The position numbers were made by a program, and so were the translations under genes. Source: CAZPWQ01 sp964590495 (lineage in GTDB: Bacteria; Bacteroidota; Rhodothermia; Balneolales; Balneolaceae). Taken from it: a stretch of 17,895 nt of DNA. Position 1 is the first letter of the stretch. Each line of letters begins with the position of its first letter. Below the pieces are notes generated by a model. The model did not search any database, had not been told where the DNA came from, and saw only the letters and a program-made list of their open reading frames with translations. Below are positions 1 through 7,348 of this stretch, in pieces. The DNA lies in contig CAZPWQ010000072.1 in NCBI GenBank assembly GCA_964590495.1, forward strand, positions 1-17,895. Direction: 5' to 3'.

Positions 1-3000
1 TCTCGGTCGCACGGCGAAGTCTTGACTCCCGAAACTATCAACTATCGTACTTTTAAACCGGAAATGGATGGTCTTTTCTGTGAAAAGATCTTCGGACCGG
101 TAAAAGACTATGAATGTCATTGCGGAAAATATAAACGAATACGTTATAAAGGTATCATATGTGACCGCTGTGGCGTAGAGGTAACCAGAAAAGCGGTTCG
201 CCGAGAACGAATGGGACACATTTCCCTGACAGTTCCGGTAATCCATATCTGGTATTTCAAGTCATTGCCTAACAAGCTGGCTTACCTCTTGGGCTATTCG
301 TCCAAAAATCTTGAAAAAATCGTCTACTACGAAACCTATGTAGTAACCAATCCGGGTTTAACCCGTGATCTCGGTTACAAACGCGGCGATCTGATTTCTG
401 AAGAAGAGTATTATGATATTCAGGATCAATTGCCAGAAGACCAGTGGGAGATGGATGACGATGACGATGATAAATTTATCGCAAAAGAAGGTGCGGAAGC
501 ACTGGAAGATCTGCTGGCAAACCAGGAGCTCGATTCACTTGCTTACCGTCTGCGGGATGAAGTTCGAAATGAAACTTCCCAGATGCGTAAGAAGAAAAAG
601 CTCAAGCGCTTGCAGGTTATCGAGTCTTTCCGTGCTGCAAATCAACATACGGAGAATCGACCCGAATGGATGGTTCAGCGGGTTATCCCGGTAATTCCAC
701 CGGAGCTTCGGCCCCTTGTGCCTTTGGAAGGCGGAAGATTTGCAACATCTGATCTTAATGATCTGTATCGACGGGTGATTATCCGTAACAATCGTCTTAA
801 GCGATTAATCGATATCAAAGCGCCGGATGTTATTCTGCGCAATGAGAAACGTATGTTGCAGGAGGCCGTTGATTCGCTATATGATAATTCGCGAAAATCG
901 AATGCCGTAAGAAACAACAATCGTCCGCTTAAATCACTCAGTGATATGCTGAAGGGTAAAAGCGGCCGTTTCCGGCAAAACCTGCTGGGTAAACGTGTTG
1001 ACTATTCAGGTCGTTCTGTAATTGTAGTCGGCCCTGAATTGAAGATGCACGAATGCGGTCTTCCCAAAGAAATGGCTGTTGAACTGTATAAGCCGTTTAT
1101 TATCCGCCGTCTTATCGAGCGCGGATATGTTAAGACTGTTAAAAGTGCTAAAAAAGTTGTAGACCGGCGCGACCAGGTTGTGTGGGAGGTACTGGAAAAT
1201 GTCATTGACGGACATCCTGTTATGCTTAACCGTGCTCCGACACTCCACAGGCTTGGAATTCAGGCTTATCAGCCGGTTCTTATTGAAGAGAAAGCTGTTC
1301 GTCTGCATCCACTCTCATGTACAGCATTTAATGCTGACTTTGACGGTGACCAGATGGCCGTGCACGTGCCGTTGAGCCATGATGCTATATTAGAGGCATC
1401 AGTGCTCATGCTTGGCTCTCATAATATTTTAAGTCCTGCCAGTGGCGGACCTATTGCGGTTCCGTCTCAGGATATGGTTCTGGGTATTTATTACCTGACC
1501 AAAATGGCCAGCGATAAAAAAGGTGAAGGAAAGACATTTTCCAACACTGATGAAGTATTGATCGCCTACGATCAGCAGCGTCTCGATTTACATGCTAAAA
1601 TCAATGTCCGGATTCCTCAGACCGATGAAAATGGAGACGAGGGTTTTGAAATAATAAAAACAACAACCGGTCGTGTACTGTTTAATGAGATTCTACCCGA
1701 GGGTTTACCCTATAAGAACAGAACATTGGGCAAAAAAGAGCTTCGTACCCTGATTGGTGAAATACATTACGAGGTCGGAACAGCCCGAACAGCGGCTTTC
1801 CTTGACGAGATGAAAGCGATGGGGTTTGAACAGGCTACTACCGGTGGTCTGTCGTTTAGTCTCGAAGACATCGTTATTCCCGATGAAAAACAGGAGCTTA
1901 TAGAAAAAGCTCAAAGTGAGGTTTCTGATATCACCGATCGGTATGAGATGGGCTTTATTACCGATAACGAACGCTATAATCAGGTTATTGATAAATGGAC
2001 CAGCACCACCAACAGGGTTTCTGAAACCTTGTTTACCGAACTGACCAACGACCGTTCCGGATTCAATCCCGTGTTCATGATGGCTGATTCCGGAGCTCGT
2101 GGTTCGAAAGAGCAGATACGTCAGCTTGGGGGTATGCGTGGTCTGATGGCCAAGCCTCAAAAGAGTTCACAGCAGCAGGGTAACGAAGTTATTGAGAATC
2201 CTATTTTATCCTCCTTTAAAGAGGGTTTAACGGTTCTGGAATACTTTATTTCTACTCACGGGGCCCGAAAGGGATTGGCTGATACCGCTCTTAAAACGGC
2301 TGATGCCGGTTACCTGACACGACGTCTTGTAGACGTTTCCCAGGATATTATCATTAATGAGCAGGATTGTGGAACGCTCCGCGGTATTAAGATGAAAGCT
2401 CTTAAGGATAATGAGGATGTAATCGAAAGTCTGGAGGACCGGATCCTCGGTCGTGTTTCACTTCATGATATCTATGATCCCATTTCGGATGAACTGATTT
2501 GTGAAGCAAACGGACTGATTGATGAAAAGGTAGCAAAGAAGATTGCCGAAACCTCAATTGAAGAGGTTGAAATCCGCTCTGTCCTTACCTGTGAAAGTGA
2601 AAGAGGAGTCTGCTCCAAATGTTATGGTCGTGACTTGTCACGGGGTACTATGGTTCAGGTTGGTGAGGCTGTAGGTGTTATAGCAGCTCAGTCAATTGGT
2701 GAGCCGGGTACGCAGCTTACTCTCCGTACATTCCATGTCGGTGGTACTGCTTCGCGCATGGAGTCCGAATCGCAGCACAAGGCAAAATTCGAAGGCAAAA
2801 TTCAATTCGAAAATGTACGTGTTGTCGAGTTTGACGACGGTGAAGAGATACATAATATAGTATTGAGCCGTGCCGGAGAGATCAAAATTGTTGATGAGGA
2901 AGGCAAAGTACTTACTACATATAATATACCCTACGGTGCAGAGCTCCTGATAGAAGAGGGCGATAAAGTGCCTAAGGGCGTACCACTGTGTAGCTGGGAC

Positions 3001-4266
3001 CCCTATAATGCCAACATCTTCTCTGAAATTGAAGGAGTTGTTGAGTACAAGGATATCATCGAAGATATCACGTATTCAGAGGAAACTGATTCACAAACAG
3101 GTCACCGTGAAAAAGTGATTATTGATTCCAAGGATCGTTCACTCGTTCCAACTCTTATGGTTAAGGGCAACGATGACCGGGTACGGGAAAACACACTTCC
3201 GGTAGAAACACACATTGTTGTGGACGACAAGGAAAAAGTCTCCGCCGGACAGGTTCTTGCGAAGATTCCGCGTGCTACCGGTAAATCCAAAGATATTACT
3301 GCAGGTCTGCCGCGTGTTACCGAGCTGTTCGAGGCTCGTTCACCAAGCGAACCTGCTGCTGTCTCTGAGATTGACGGTATTGTCCGCATGGGCGGACGCA
3401 AGCGGGGTAAGCAGGAAGTAATAGTCGAAAGTAAAGACGGTACCAGTGAGAAGACTTATCTCATTTCGCTTTCGAAGCATATCCTCGTACAGGAGAACGA
3501 CTATGTAAAAGCAGGTCAGCAACTTTCTGACGGTACGATACCGGCAGAAGAGATCCTTAATATTCTCGGTCCGTATGCGGTTCAATCTTATCTCGTGAAT
3601 GAAATTCAGGAGGTATACCGATTGCAGGGTGTACGTATCAATGACAAGCACATTGAAGTTATTGTTCGTACAATGATGCAGAAGGTAGAGGTTACCGATC
3701 CGGGAGATACCATGTATCTTGAGGGTGATAAAGTTGACCGGTTCGAGCTTAATAATAAGAATGATGATCTCATTGGTAAATTCGTAGTTACCGATCCGGG
3801 AGGAAGTGATCTTAAGCAGGGTGCGATACTAGACCGGCGGGAGGTTCGTGATATAAACAATGACCTTATCAAGGAGGGTAAAGACGAATTACAGACACGT
3901 GAAGCAGAACCGGCTATTTCAAAGCCGATATTGCTCGGTATTACACGTGCTGCTCTCTCAACCGAGAGCTGGCTCTCAGCCGCTTCATTCCAGGAAACTA
4001 CCAAGGTGCTTACACAAGCATCGATAGAGGCCAAGAAAGATTTCTTACAGGGCCTCAAGGAAAATGTAGTGGTTGGACATAAAGTGCCTGCCGGTACCGG
4101 ACTTCGCAAGTACGACGATCTCATTGTCGGGCCTAAAACAGAGCTCGATGAAGAAGAGCAAGAAGTTGCGAAGGTATTCGAAGAACTCAGTGGCGCCGGA
4201 GAACCGAATGGCGAAGAAGAAACACAAACGACAGCTGAAGCCGATGTTGAGGAAGAAGAGTCTTAA
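1..4266 (+). CDS. rpoC: DNA-directed RNA polymerase subunit beta' (5'-truncated)
   Basis: Largest catalytic subunit of RNA polymerase. The frame is open from base 1 (first residues SRSHGEVL), so the start lies outside the window; by family length only about 25-30 N-terminal residues are missing. The TTG at 22 is an internal Leu codon, not a start. Landmarks: N-terminal zinc finger with Cys codons at 115, 121, 160 and 169; the active-site magnesium loop NADFDGD at 1330-1350; the second zinc site with Cys codons at 2368, 2590, 2611 and 2620; the bridge-helix/trigger-loop region with GEAVGVIAAQSIGEPGTQ near 2661-2714. An Asp run (six D) followed by a Lys-rich stretch at roughly 450-605 lies where Bacteroidota proteins have a charged segment. 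The C-terminal tail (about 4141-4263) is very acidic (EEQ, EEET, VEEEES). A strong terminator follows 26 bases after the stop. rpoB is presumably just upstream (inference from conserved gene order). Confidence 0.99.
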   Translation, partial: SRSHGEVLTPETINYRTFKPEMDGLFCEKIFGPVKDYECHCGKYKRIRYKGIICDRCGVEVTRKAVRRERMGHISLTVPVIHIWYFKSLPNKLAYLLGYSSKNLEKIVYYETYVVTNPGLTRDLGYKRGDLISEEEYYDIQDQLPEDQWEMDDDDDDKFIAKEGAEALEDLLANQELDSLAYRLRDEVRNETSQMRKKKKLKRLQVIESFRAANQHTENRPEWMVQRVIPVIPPELRPLVPLEGGRFATSDLNDLYRRVIIRNNRLKRLIDIKAPDVILRNEKRMLQEAVDSLYDNSRKSNAVRNNNRPLKSLSDMLKGKSGRFRQNLLGKRVDYSGRSVIVVGPELKMHECGLPKEMAVELYKPFIIRRLIERGYVKTVKSAKKVVDRRDQVVWEVLENVIDGHPVMLNRAPTLHRLGIQAYQPVLIEEKAVRLHPLSCTAFNADFDGDQMAVHVPLSHDAILEASVLMLGSHNILSPASGGPIAVPSQDMVLGIYYLTKMASDKKGEGKTFSNTDEVLIAYDQQRLDLHAKINVRIPQTDENGDEGFEIIKTTTGRVLFNEILPEGLPYKNRTLGKKELRTLIGEIHYEVGTARTAAFLDEMKAMGFEQATTGGLSFSLEDIVIPDEKQELIEKAQSEVSDITDRYEMGFITDNERYNQVIDKWTSTTNRVSETLFTELTNDRSGFNPVFMMADSGARGSKEQIRQLGGMRGLMAKPQKSSQQQGNEVIENPILSSFKEGLTVLEYFISTHGARKGLADTALKTADAGYLTRRLVDVSQDIIINEQDCGTLRGIKMKALKDNEDVIESLEDRILGRVSLHDIYDPISDELICEANGLIDEKVAKKIAETSIEEVEIRSVLTCESERGVCSKCYGRDLSRGTMVQVGEAVGVIAAQSIGEPGTQLTLRTFHVGGTASRMESESQHKAKFEGKIQFENVRVVEFDDGEEIHNIVLSRAGEIKIVDEEGKVLTTYNIPYGAELLIEEGDKVPKGVPLCSWDPYNANIFSEIEGVVEYKDIIEDITYSEETDSQTGHREKVIIDSKDRSLVPTLMVKGNDDRVRENTLPVETHIVVDDKEKVSAGQVLAKIPRATGKSKDITAGLPRVTELFEARSPSEPAAVSEIDGIVRMGGRKRGKQEVIVESKDGTSEKTYLISLSKHILVQENDYVKAGQQLSDGTIPAEEILNILGPYAVQSYLVNEIQEVYRLQGVRINDKHIEVIVRTMMQKVEVTDPGDTMYLEGDKVDRFELNNKNDDLIGKFVVTDPGGSDLKQGAILDRREVRDINNDLIKEGKDELQTREAEPAISKPILLGITRAALSTESWLSAASFQETTKVLTQASIEAKKDFLQGLKENVVVGHKVPAGTGLRKYDDLIVGPKTELDEEEQEVAKVFEELSGAGEPNGEEETQTTAEADVEEEES

Positions 4267-4292
4267 ACTTTGATTCCAATACAGACGTAATT

Positions 4293-4324
4293 AAAAACGC
4301 CCGGATATCAATCCGGGCGTTTTT
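4293..4324 (+). terminator. Rho-independent terminator of rpoC
   Basis: Perfect 14-bp stem: 4293-4306 (AAAAACGCCCGGAT) pairs with 4311-4324 (ATCCGGGCGTTTTT) around a 4-base ATCA loop. It ends in a T-run, starts 26 bases after the rpoC stop, and has a complementary A-run on the left. It should stop the large rpo operon. Confidence 0.93.
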
Positions 4325-4357
4325 AATTTTAGGGCTGGCTGTATGAATCTATAAAAC

Positions 4358-4387
4358 AAAAAAGGCCCCGAACAGTAGGGGCCTTTT
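4358..4387 (-). terminator. Rho-independent terminator of the YtxH-like gene
   Basis: Perfect 10-bp stem, AAAAGGCCCC at 4360-4369 and GGGGCCTTTT at 4378-4387, with an 8-base loop. The A-run at 4358-4363 becomes the U-tract on the minus strand. It lies 26 bases beyond the stop of the minus-strand gene at 4414-4755, so that gene and rpoC end convergently, each with its own terminator. Confidence 0.88.
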
Positions 4388-4413
4388 GAACAAATTGACT
4401 CTGAAGAGCAGCG

Positions 4414-4755
4414 TCAGGATTCCGACTCTTCTTCATCTTTTGACTTTTTGGTCTCTTTAGTTTTAGTATCCTCAATGGTATTTAAAAGGTCTTCAGCTTC
4501 ACGTATAAGATCTTCCGCACGGTGCCGGGCATCTTCAACAACTAAATCCCCCTTTCTTTTAGCTTCAGATATAGATTTTTTTTCTTCCGATAGTTTATCA
4601 ATAAGGTGGGACAGCTCATCCAGATAGTTGCTCAGACGATAAGATATTATATCCCGTGTATTACTGCCTTTATCCGGTGCATATAAGATTGCAACTACGG
4701 ATCCGACCAGTGCGCCTGTTAATACTCCAAGTGTAAAATCTTTTGATTTGCTCAT
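4414..4755 (-). CDS. YtxH-like membrane-anchored small protein
   Basis: Product of 113 residues. Residues 7-26 form one hydrophobic segment (TLGVLTGALVGSVVAILYAP), ending in the APDKGSNTRD motif typical of YtxH/general-stress proteins (consensus about FAPKSGKETR). Residues 40-97 are a charged, heptad-like helix, probably a coiled coil. The last 15 residues are Lys/Glu/Ser-rich and disordered-looking (KKSKDEEESES). YtxH-family proteins are small membrane-associated proteins, often stress-linked, with no defined biochemical role. The start is well supported: on the minus strand AAGGAAG lies 7-8 bases before the ATG, one of the better Shine-Dalgarno matches in the window. It is monocistronic, divergent from tal, and has its own terminator. 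Family assignment is confident; function is unknown. Confidence 0.85.
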   Translation of the reverse strand: MSKSKDFTLGVLTGALVGSVVAILYAPDKGSNTRDIISYRLSNYLDELSHLIDKLSEEKKSISEAKRKGDLVVEDARHRAEDLIREAEDLLNTIEDTKTKETKKSKDEEESES

Positions 4756-5015
4756 AATTAACTTCCTTTATAATATTCTTCAATAGCGTTTGTTAATACA
4801 ACCCATTAAATAAACGTTCATATTCATTATATAATATGTAACTTACTCTACTTCTTTAAAAAAGATAATTTAAAAATCAGAAATCTTTTTCTATACATGA
4901 AGAAATAGATAAAAGACTAAACCCACATTGATTGAATAAAGAGTTTTTTAAGAAAGAGCGAAAGAATTTATTATTTTTTATATAACTAAACAGATAAACA
5001 AAAAGTAACAAAAAT

Positions 5016-5678
5016 ATGAAATTTTTCATTGACACAGCTGATCTGGATGAAATACAGGAGGCCCACGACTTGGGAGTCCTGGACGGTGTTACAACTAATC
5101 CAAGTTTGTGTGCTAAAATTGGAGTAGAAGATTTTGAAGGACATATCGCAAAAATTTGCAATATTGTACCGGGCGATGTTTCTGCAGAAGTAGTTTCAAC
5201 TGAATATGCCGATATAGTTGCAGAAGGTCGTCACCTGGCCAATATAGCTGATAATGTCGTTGTTAAGGTTCCACTCATTAAAGATGGCATTAAAGCCATT
5301 AAAACATTCTCTGATGAGGGAATTCGCACCAATTGCACGCTCTGTTTTTCAGCGACTCAGGCTTTGTTGGCTGCAAAAGCGGGTGCCAGCTATATATCAC
5401 CATTTATCGGACGAATAGACGACATCTCCAGCGATGGTATGCAGCTTATTGAAGATGTTGTAACGGTTTATGATAATTATGGATTTGAAACAGAGATTCT
5501 GGCAGCAAGCATTCGTCATCCGATGCATGTTTTGGAGGCGGCCCGGCTCGGAGCACACGTGGCTACTATGCCTTTAAACGTAATTGAGCAATTATTGCAA
5601 CATCCATTGACAGACAGAGGGCTCGAAAAATTCCTCAGTGACTGGAATGCACTCCAGGAAAAGCTTAAAGCAGAGTAA
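5016..5678 (+). CDS. tal: Transaldolase (small TalC/MipB-type)
   Basis: Product of 220 residues, the full length of the short aldolase family that includes bacterial small transaldolases and fructose-6-phosphate aldolase (FSA). It is a TIM-barrel class I enzyme; the Schiff-base Lys is K84 in VVVKVPL, with DGVTTNPSL (23-31) and SPFIGRIDD (128-136) also conserved. Two active-site positions help separate the activities: FSA has Gln (in AQV) and Tyr (in PYVGR), while transaldolases have Glu and Phe. Here they are E58 (SAEVVS) and F130, so I call it a transaldolase of the non-oxidative pentose phosphate pathway, moving a dihydroxyacetone unit from fructose-6-phosphate to erythrose-4-phosphate. The start is the only suitable ATG before MKFFIDTA and follows an A-rich leader with no clear Shine-Dalgarno. 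The gene stands alone, divergent from the YtxH-like gene. Confidence 0.95.
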   Translation: MKFFIDTADLDEIQEAHDLGVLDGVTTNPSLCAKIGVEDFEGHIAKICNIVPGDVSAEVVSTEYADIVAEGRHLANIADNVVVKVPLIKDGIKAIKTFSDEGIRTNCTLCFSATQALLAAKAGASYISPFIGRIDDISSDGMQLIEDVVTVYDNYGFETEILAASIRHPMHVLEAARLGAHVATMPLNVIEQLLQHPLTDRGLEKFLSDWNALQEKLKAE

Positions 5679-5705
5679 ACAACTGTTCACTACGAAGTTT
5701 TGCAT

Positions 5706-5725
5706 AAAAGCGGAACTTCCGTTTT
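5706..5725 (+). terminator. Possible weak terminator after tal
   Basis: AAAA, then CGGA-ACT-TCCG, then TTTT, with one bulged G at 5710, beginning 27 bases after the tal stop. The stem is short and the T-run only four bases, so it is a modest candidate. Its symmetry means it could also act on minus-strand transcripts from rlpA. Confidence 0.4.
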
Positions 5726-5785
5726 ACCATTCAGGCGCTTAGGACACCAAAAAAATGTGTGCTTAGTGCCTTAGTGGTAAATGGT
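5726..5785. repeat. Intergenic hairpin repeat of the CACTAAGGCACTAAG type
   Basis: Imperfect inverted repeat: 5727-5747 against 5757-5777, 16 of 21 positions complementary, with a 9-base A-rich loop at 5748-5756. The outer hexamers ACCATT (5726-5731) and AATGGT (5780-5785) also pair. Read on the minus strand, the right arm contains the tandem words CACTAAGG and CACTAAGC. It fills the whole space between the tal terminator candidate and the rlpA stop. I recognise this vocabulary from dispersed intergenic repeats in environmental Bacteroidota-like genomes (memory, not checked). Confidence 0.6.
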
Positions 5786-6457
5786 CTAATTTTCTATTTG
5801 CTTTACATAGCCGCTATACCCCTGACGGCTTAATTTTTGCTGTTGTTGTTTTGCCTCGTCTTCTTTTATATAGACACCAAAATAAACTCTGAAGATTGAA
5901 TCACCATCAAGATTGATCTTTTCTACTCTCGACCCTTTAATTTTTCGTGAATGGGCATAGGCTTTATATTCTTCGTCAAAAGAAGCCAGCTGAACCGTAT
6001 AGGTTGCCACTTTTAAATCTGTAGTTCGTGAGTTCTCAAGGTCACCGTCTATTAATTTAAGCGATACATTTGCAGTGCCGGGGCCAACCATTTCTATCTC
6101 TTCTGCAGCTTTTTTTGACAGATCAATGATCCTGTTTTTAGCAAAAGGACCACGGTCATTAATTCGAACCTGTACCTTCTTTCCATTGTCCACATTTTCC
6201 ACCTCTACGACTGTATTAAAGGGCAGCGTGCGGTGAGCGGCGGTAAGACCATGCATATCATATTTTTCCCCGTTAGCAGTCAATTTTCCATGAAAATTGG
6301 GGCCATACCAGCTGGCTACACCTTCTTCCAATATTTGACCGGTGGCAGCTGTTGTATTGTTTCCGGCTGTTCTTTTATCAAGACGGGAGGTAACCCCGCA
6401 TGAGGCGAGGAAAAGGGATAAACTCACTAACAGAAGCAGGAGATGTTTCAATATCAT
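5786..6457 (-). CDS. rlpA: RlpA family lipoprotein: double-psi beta-barrel plus SPOR domain
   Basis: Product of 223 residues. The N-terminus is a lipoprotein signal peptide (hydrophobic LLLLLVSLSLFLASC) with lipobox LASC and Cys20 as the lipidation site, so it is envelope-anchored. Residues about 44-137 are the RlpA double-psi beta-barrel: VASWYGPNFHGKLTANGE, E64, H75 (LTAAH) and D101 (NDRGPF) match the residues important for the lytic transglycosylase activity of Pseudomonas RlpA. Residues about 151-223 are a SPOR domain (TYTVQLASF start), which binds denuded septal glycan. Predicted role: peptidoglycan remodelling at division. Whether it cleaves glycan cannot be told from sequence; E. coli RlpA does not detectably do so. 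It lies 90 bases downstream of the GGCT-like gene on the same strand, with no terminator seen between, so co-transcription is likely. No clear Shine-Dalgarno is visible before the ATG. Confidence 0.95.
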   Translation of the reverse strand: MILKHLLLLLVSLSLFLASCGVTSRLDKRTAGNNTTAATGQILEEGVASWYGPNFHGKLTANGEKYDMHGLTAAHRTLPFNTVVEVENVDNGKKVQVRINDRGPFAKNRIIDLSKKAAEEIEMVGPGTANVSLKLIDGDLENSRTTDLKVATYTVQLASFDEEYKAYAHSRKIKGSRVEKINLDGDSIFRVYFGVYIKEDEAKQQQQKLSRQGYSGYVKQIEN

Positions 6458-6547
6458 GAATGCTGAAAAAGATGATTTATTGTGGGTACAATATATTTGT
6501 AGGAGCAGATAATTTCCATTCTTATTCTGTTGATATAATAAAAAAAG

Positions 6548-6970
6548 TTATGAATTTTGTTTACGGCGATAGGTTACGTAATCCCCGCTTTTTATTTCAC
6601 TCAGCTTCTCTACAGGCCTGTTATATAAATAGATCCATGCATGAACAGATTTGCCGGTTATTAGTTGTACTTTCTTTTTTACCCTGATGAACAGGCTTTT
6701 CGCGGGAAAACCGGAATGATATCCTTCATAGGTGTCAAGTACGGCAAATAGTTTGGATGGCTTTTTAATCCTGTATAACTCTCCGGTTATCCTCCGTTCG
6801 GTATCGGAGACCGCGACCGCTCCCGGGAATTTGCCCACTTCATAAAGGATCCCACGGAAATAGGCCTTATCCATATAATCCATACTACCTGATAAAGATG
6901 TGTGTATGGGATGATCAAACTCTTTTCTAAGGGTCCCGTAGACAAATATAAATTGATCTTTCTCGTCCAA
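6548..6970 (-). CDS. Gamma-glutamylcyclotransferase-like (AIG2/GGCT fold) protein
   Basis: Product of 140 residues. It has the family's N-terminal VYGTLR nucleating motif (10-15), the LDTYEGY segment with the candidate catalytic Glu at E82, and a C-terminal AWIYLYN strand (111-117) followed by ISGDY-like IKSGDYVTYR. Family members release 5-oxoproline from gamma-glutamyl amines or dipeptides, but many bacterial ones have no known substrate. The start is TTG at 6970. An in-frame stop lies six codons upstream, the next ATG would remove the VYGTLR strand, and AAAGAGG lies about 8 bases before the TTG, a good Shine-Dalgarno. The gene begins 49 bases from the 3' end of tRNA-Thr on the same strand and is followed by rlpA, so the three may share a transcript. 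The cytoplasmic substrate cannot be named. Confidence 0.88.
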   Translation of the reverse strand: MDEKDQFIFVYGTLRKEFDHPIHTSLSGSMDYMDKAYFRGILYEVGKFPGAVAVSDTERRITGELYRIKKPSKLFAVLDTYEGYHSGFPAKSLFIRVKKKVQLITGKSVHAWIYLYNRPVEKLSEIKSGDYVTYRRKQNS

Positions 6971-7019
6971 TGCTAAAACCTCTTTTTACAATCAGGAAAC
7001 AGAAAAACCCGATTAAGTG

Positions 7020-7091
7020 AGCCGGTGGTCGGAATTGAACCGACGACCTATGCTTTACGAGAGCATTGCTCTACCCCTGAGCTACACCGGC
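7020..7091 (-). tRNA. tRNA-Thr(CGU)
   Basis: Cloverleaf folds fully on the minus strand: acceptor GCCGGTG pairs 7/7 with CACCGGC; D stem GCTC/GAGC; anticodon stem ATGCT/AGCAT around loop CTCGTAA, anticodon CGT, which reads ACG (Thr); T stem GTCGG/CCGAC with loop TTCAATT. The discriminator base reads T and no CCA is encoded. Two partial tRNA-like copies lie just 5' of it (7107-7132 and 7145-7170). Confidence 0.95.
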
Positions 7092-7106
7092 TAAAGGCTC
7101 ATATCG

Positions 7107-7132
7107 GGACTCTACCACTGTGTTACATTGGC
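7107..7132 (-). repeat. Degenerate tRNA 5'-half copy (proximal)
   Basis: On the minus strand this 26-base segment begins GCCAATGTA and continues to GGTAGAGTCC. It matches bases 1-23 of tRNA-Thr at 18 of 23 positions, then stops resembling a tRNA: no anticodon arm or T arm follows. Its start is 41 bases upstream of the tRNA 5' end. The D-stem equivalent is damaged (ACAC against GAGT). Confidence 0.7.
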
Positions 7133-7144
7133 TAAATGCCCTCT

Positions 7145-7170
7145 GGACTCTACTCCTGAGCTACACTGGC
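7145..7170 (-). repeat. Degenerate tRNA 5'-half copy (distal)
   Basis: Minus strand, GCCAGTGTAGCTCAGG then AGTAGAGTCC. It matches the first 23 bases of tRNA-Thr at 21 positions and keeps a D stem (GCTC/GAGT, one wobble). It shares the GAGTCC end with the other copy, whereas the real tRNA has GAGCAA, so the two fragments probably derive from one another. Its start is 38 bases beyond the proximal copy. Confidence 0.75.
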
Positions 7171-7222
7171 TCATTTGTATTAGTTTCAAAAAGTGTAACC
7201 CCGTTAAGCCATGAAAAATCAA

Positions 7223-7250
7223 CAAAAATAAATATACACAATCTACTCAA
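7223..7250 (-). promoter_or_regulatory. Bacteroidota-type promoter for tRNA-Thr and downstream genes
   Basis: On the minus strand TTG (7250-7248), a 17-base spacer, then TATTTTTG (7230-7223), a full match to the TAnnTTTG minus-7 element known from Bacteroidota; the spacer fits the reported range. Transcription starting a few bases downstream would place both tRNA-like fragments in the tRNA leader. Confidence 0.5.
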
Positions 7251-7253
7251 TCG

Positions 7254-7276
7254 TTGACAAACTAATTACCTGTCAA
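7254..7276. promoter_or_regulatory. Operator-like inverted repeat TTGACA-N11-TGTCAA
   Basis: Perfect 6-bp arms at 7254-7259 and 7271-7276, 11 bases apart, in the divergent space between the tRNA-Thr promoter and the rhomboid gene. It could bind a dimeric regulator. It is short enough to occur by chance. Confidence 0.25.
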
Positions 7277-7348
7277 ATTTCATGTCAGACAGCGGGAAAT
7301 AATTGGCGTTCCTTTATTTACTTCTCTATTTTCTGTGATTGAAATAAA

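Noticed and set aside
22..24. TTG as the rpoC start codon
   Set aside because: The frame continues open to base 1 and the upstream residues (HGEV) match the expected RpoC N-terminal region, so the gene is simply cut by the window.
450..473. Asp run plus Lys in RpoC as an unusual inserted tag-like sequence
   Set aside because: A charged segment is normal at this place in Bacteroidota RpoC proteins, so it is lineage variation.
1705..2160. 151-residue minus-strand frame inside rpoC
   Set aside because: Antisense shadow of the conserved RpoC coding sequence, no recognisable domain, low-complexity-like composition.
3606..4124. 172-residue minus-strand frame inside rpoC
   Set aside because: Antisense to the conserved RpoC C-terminus; Ser/Arg-rich composition expected of a reverse-frame shadow.
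6460..6687. 75-residue plus-strand frame between rlpA and the GGCT-like gene
   Set aside because: Overlaps the 3' end of the GGCT-like gene on the opposite strand, has no recognisable motif and no ribosome site.
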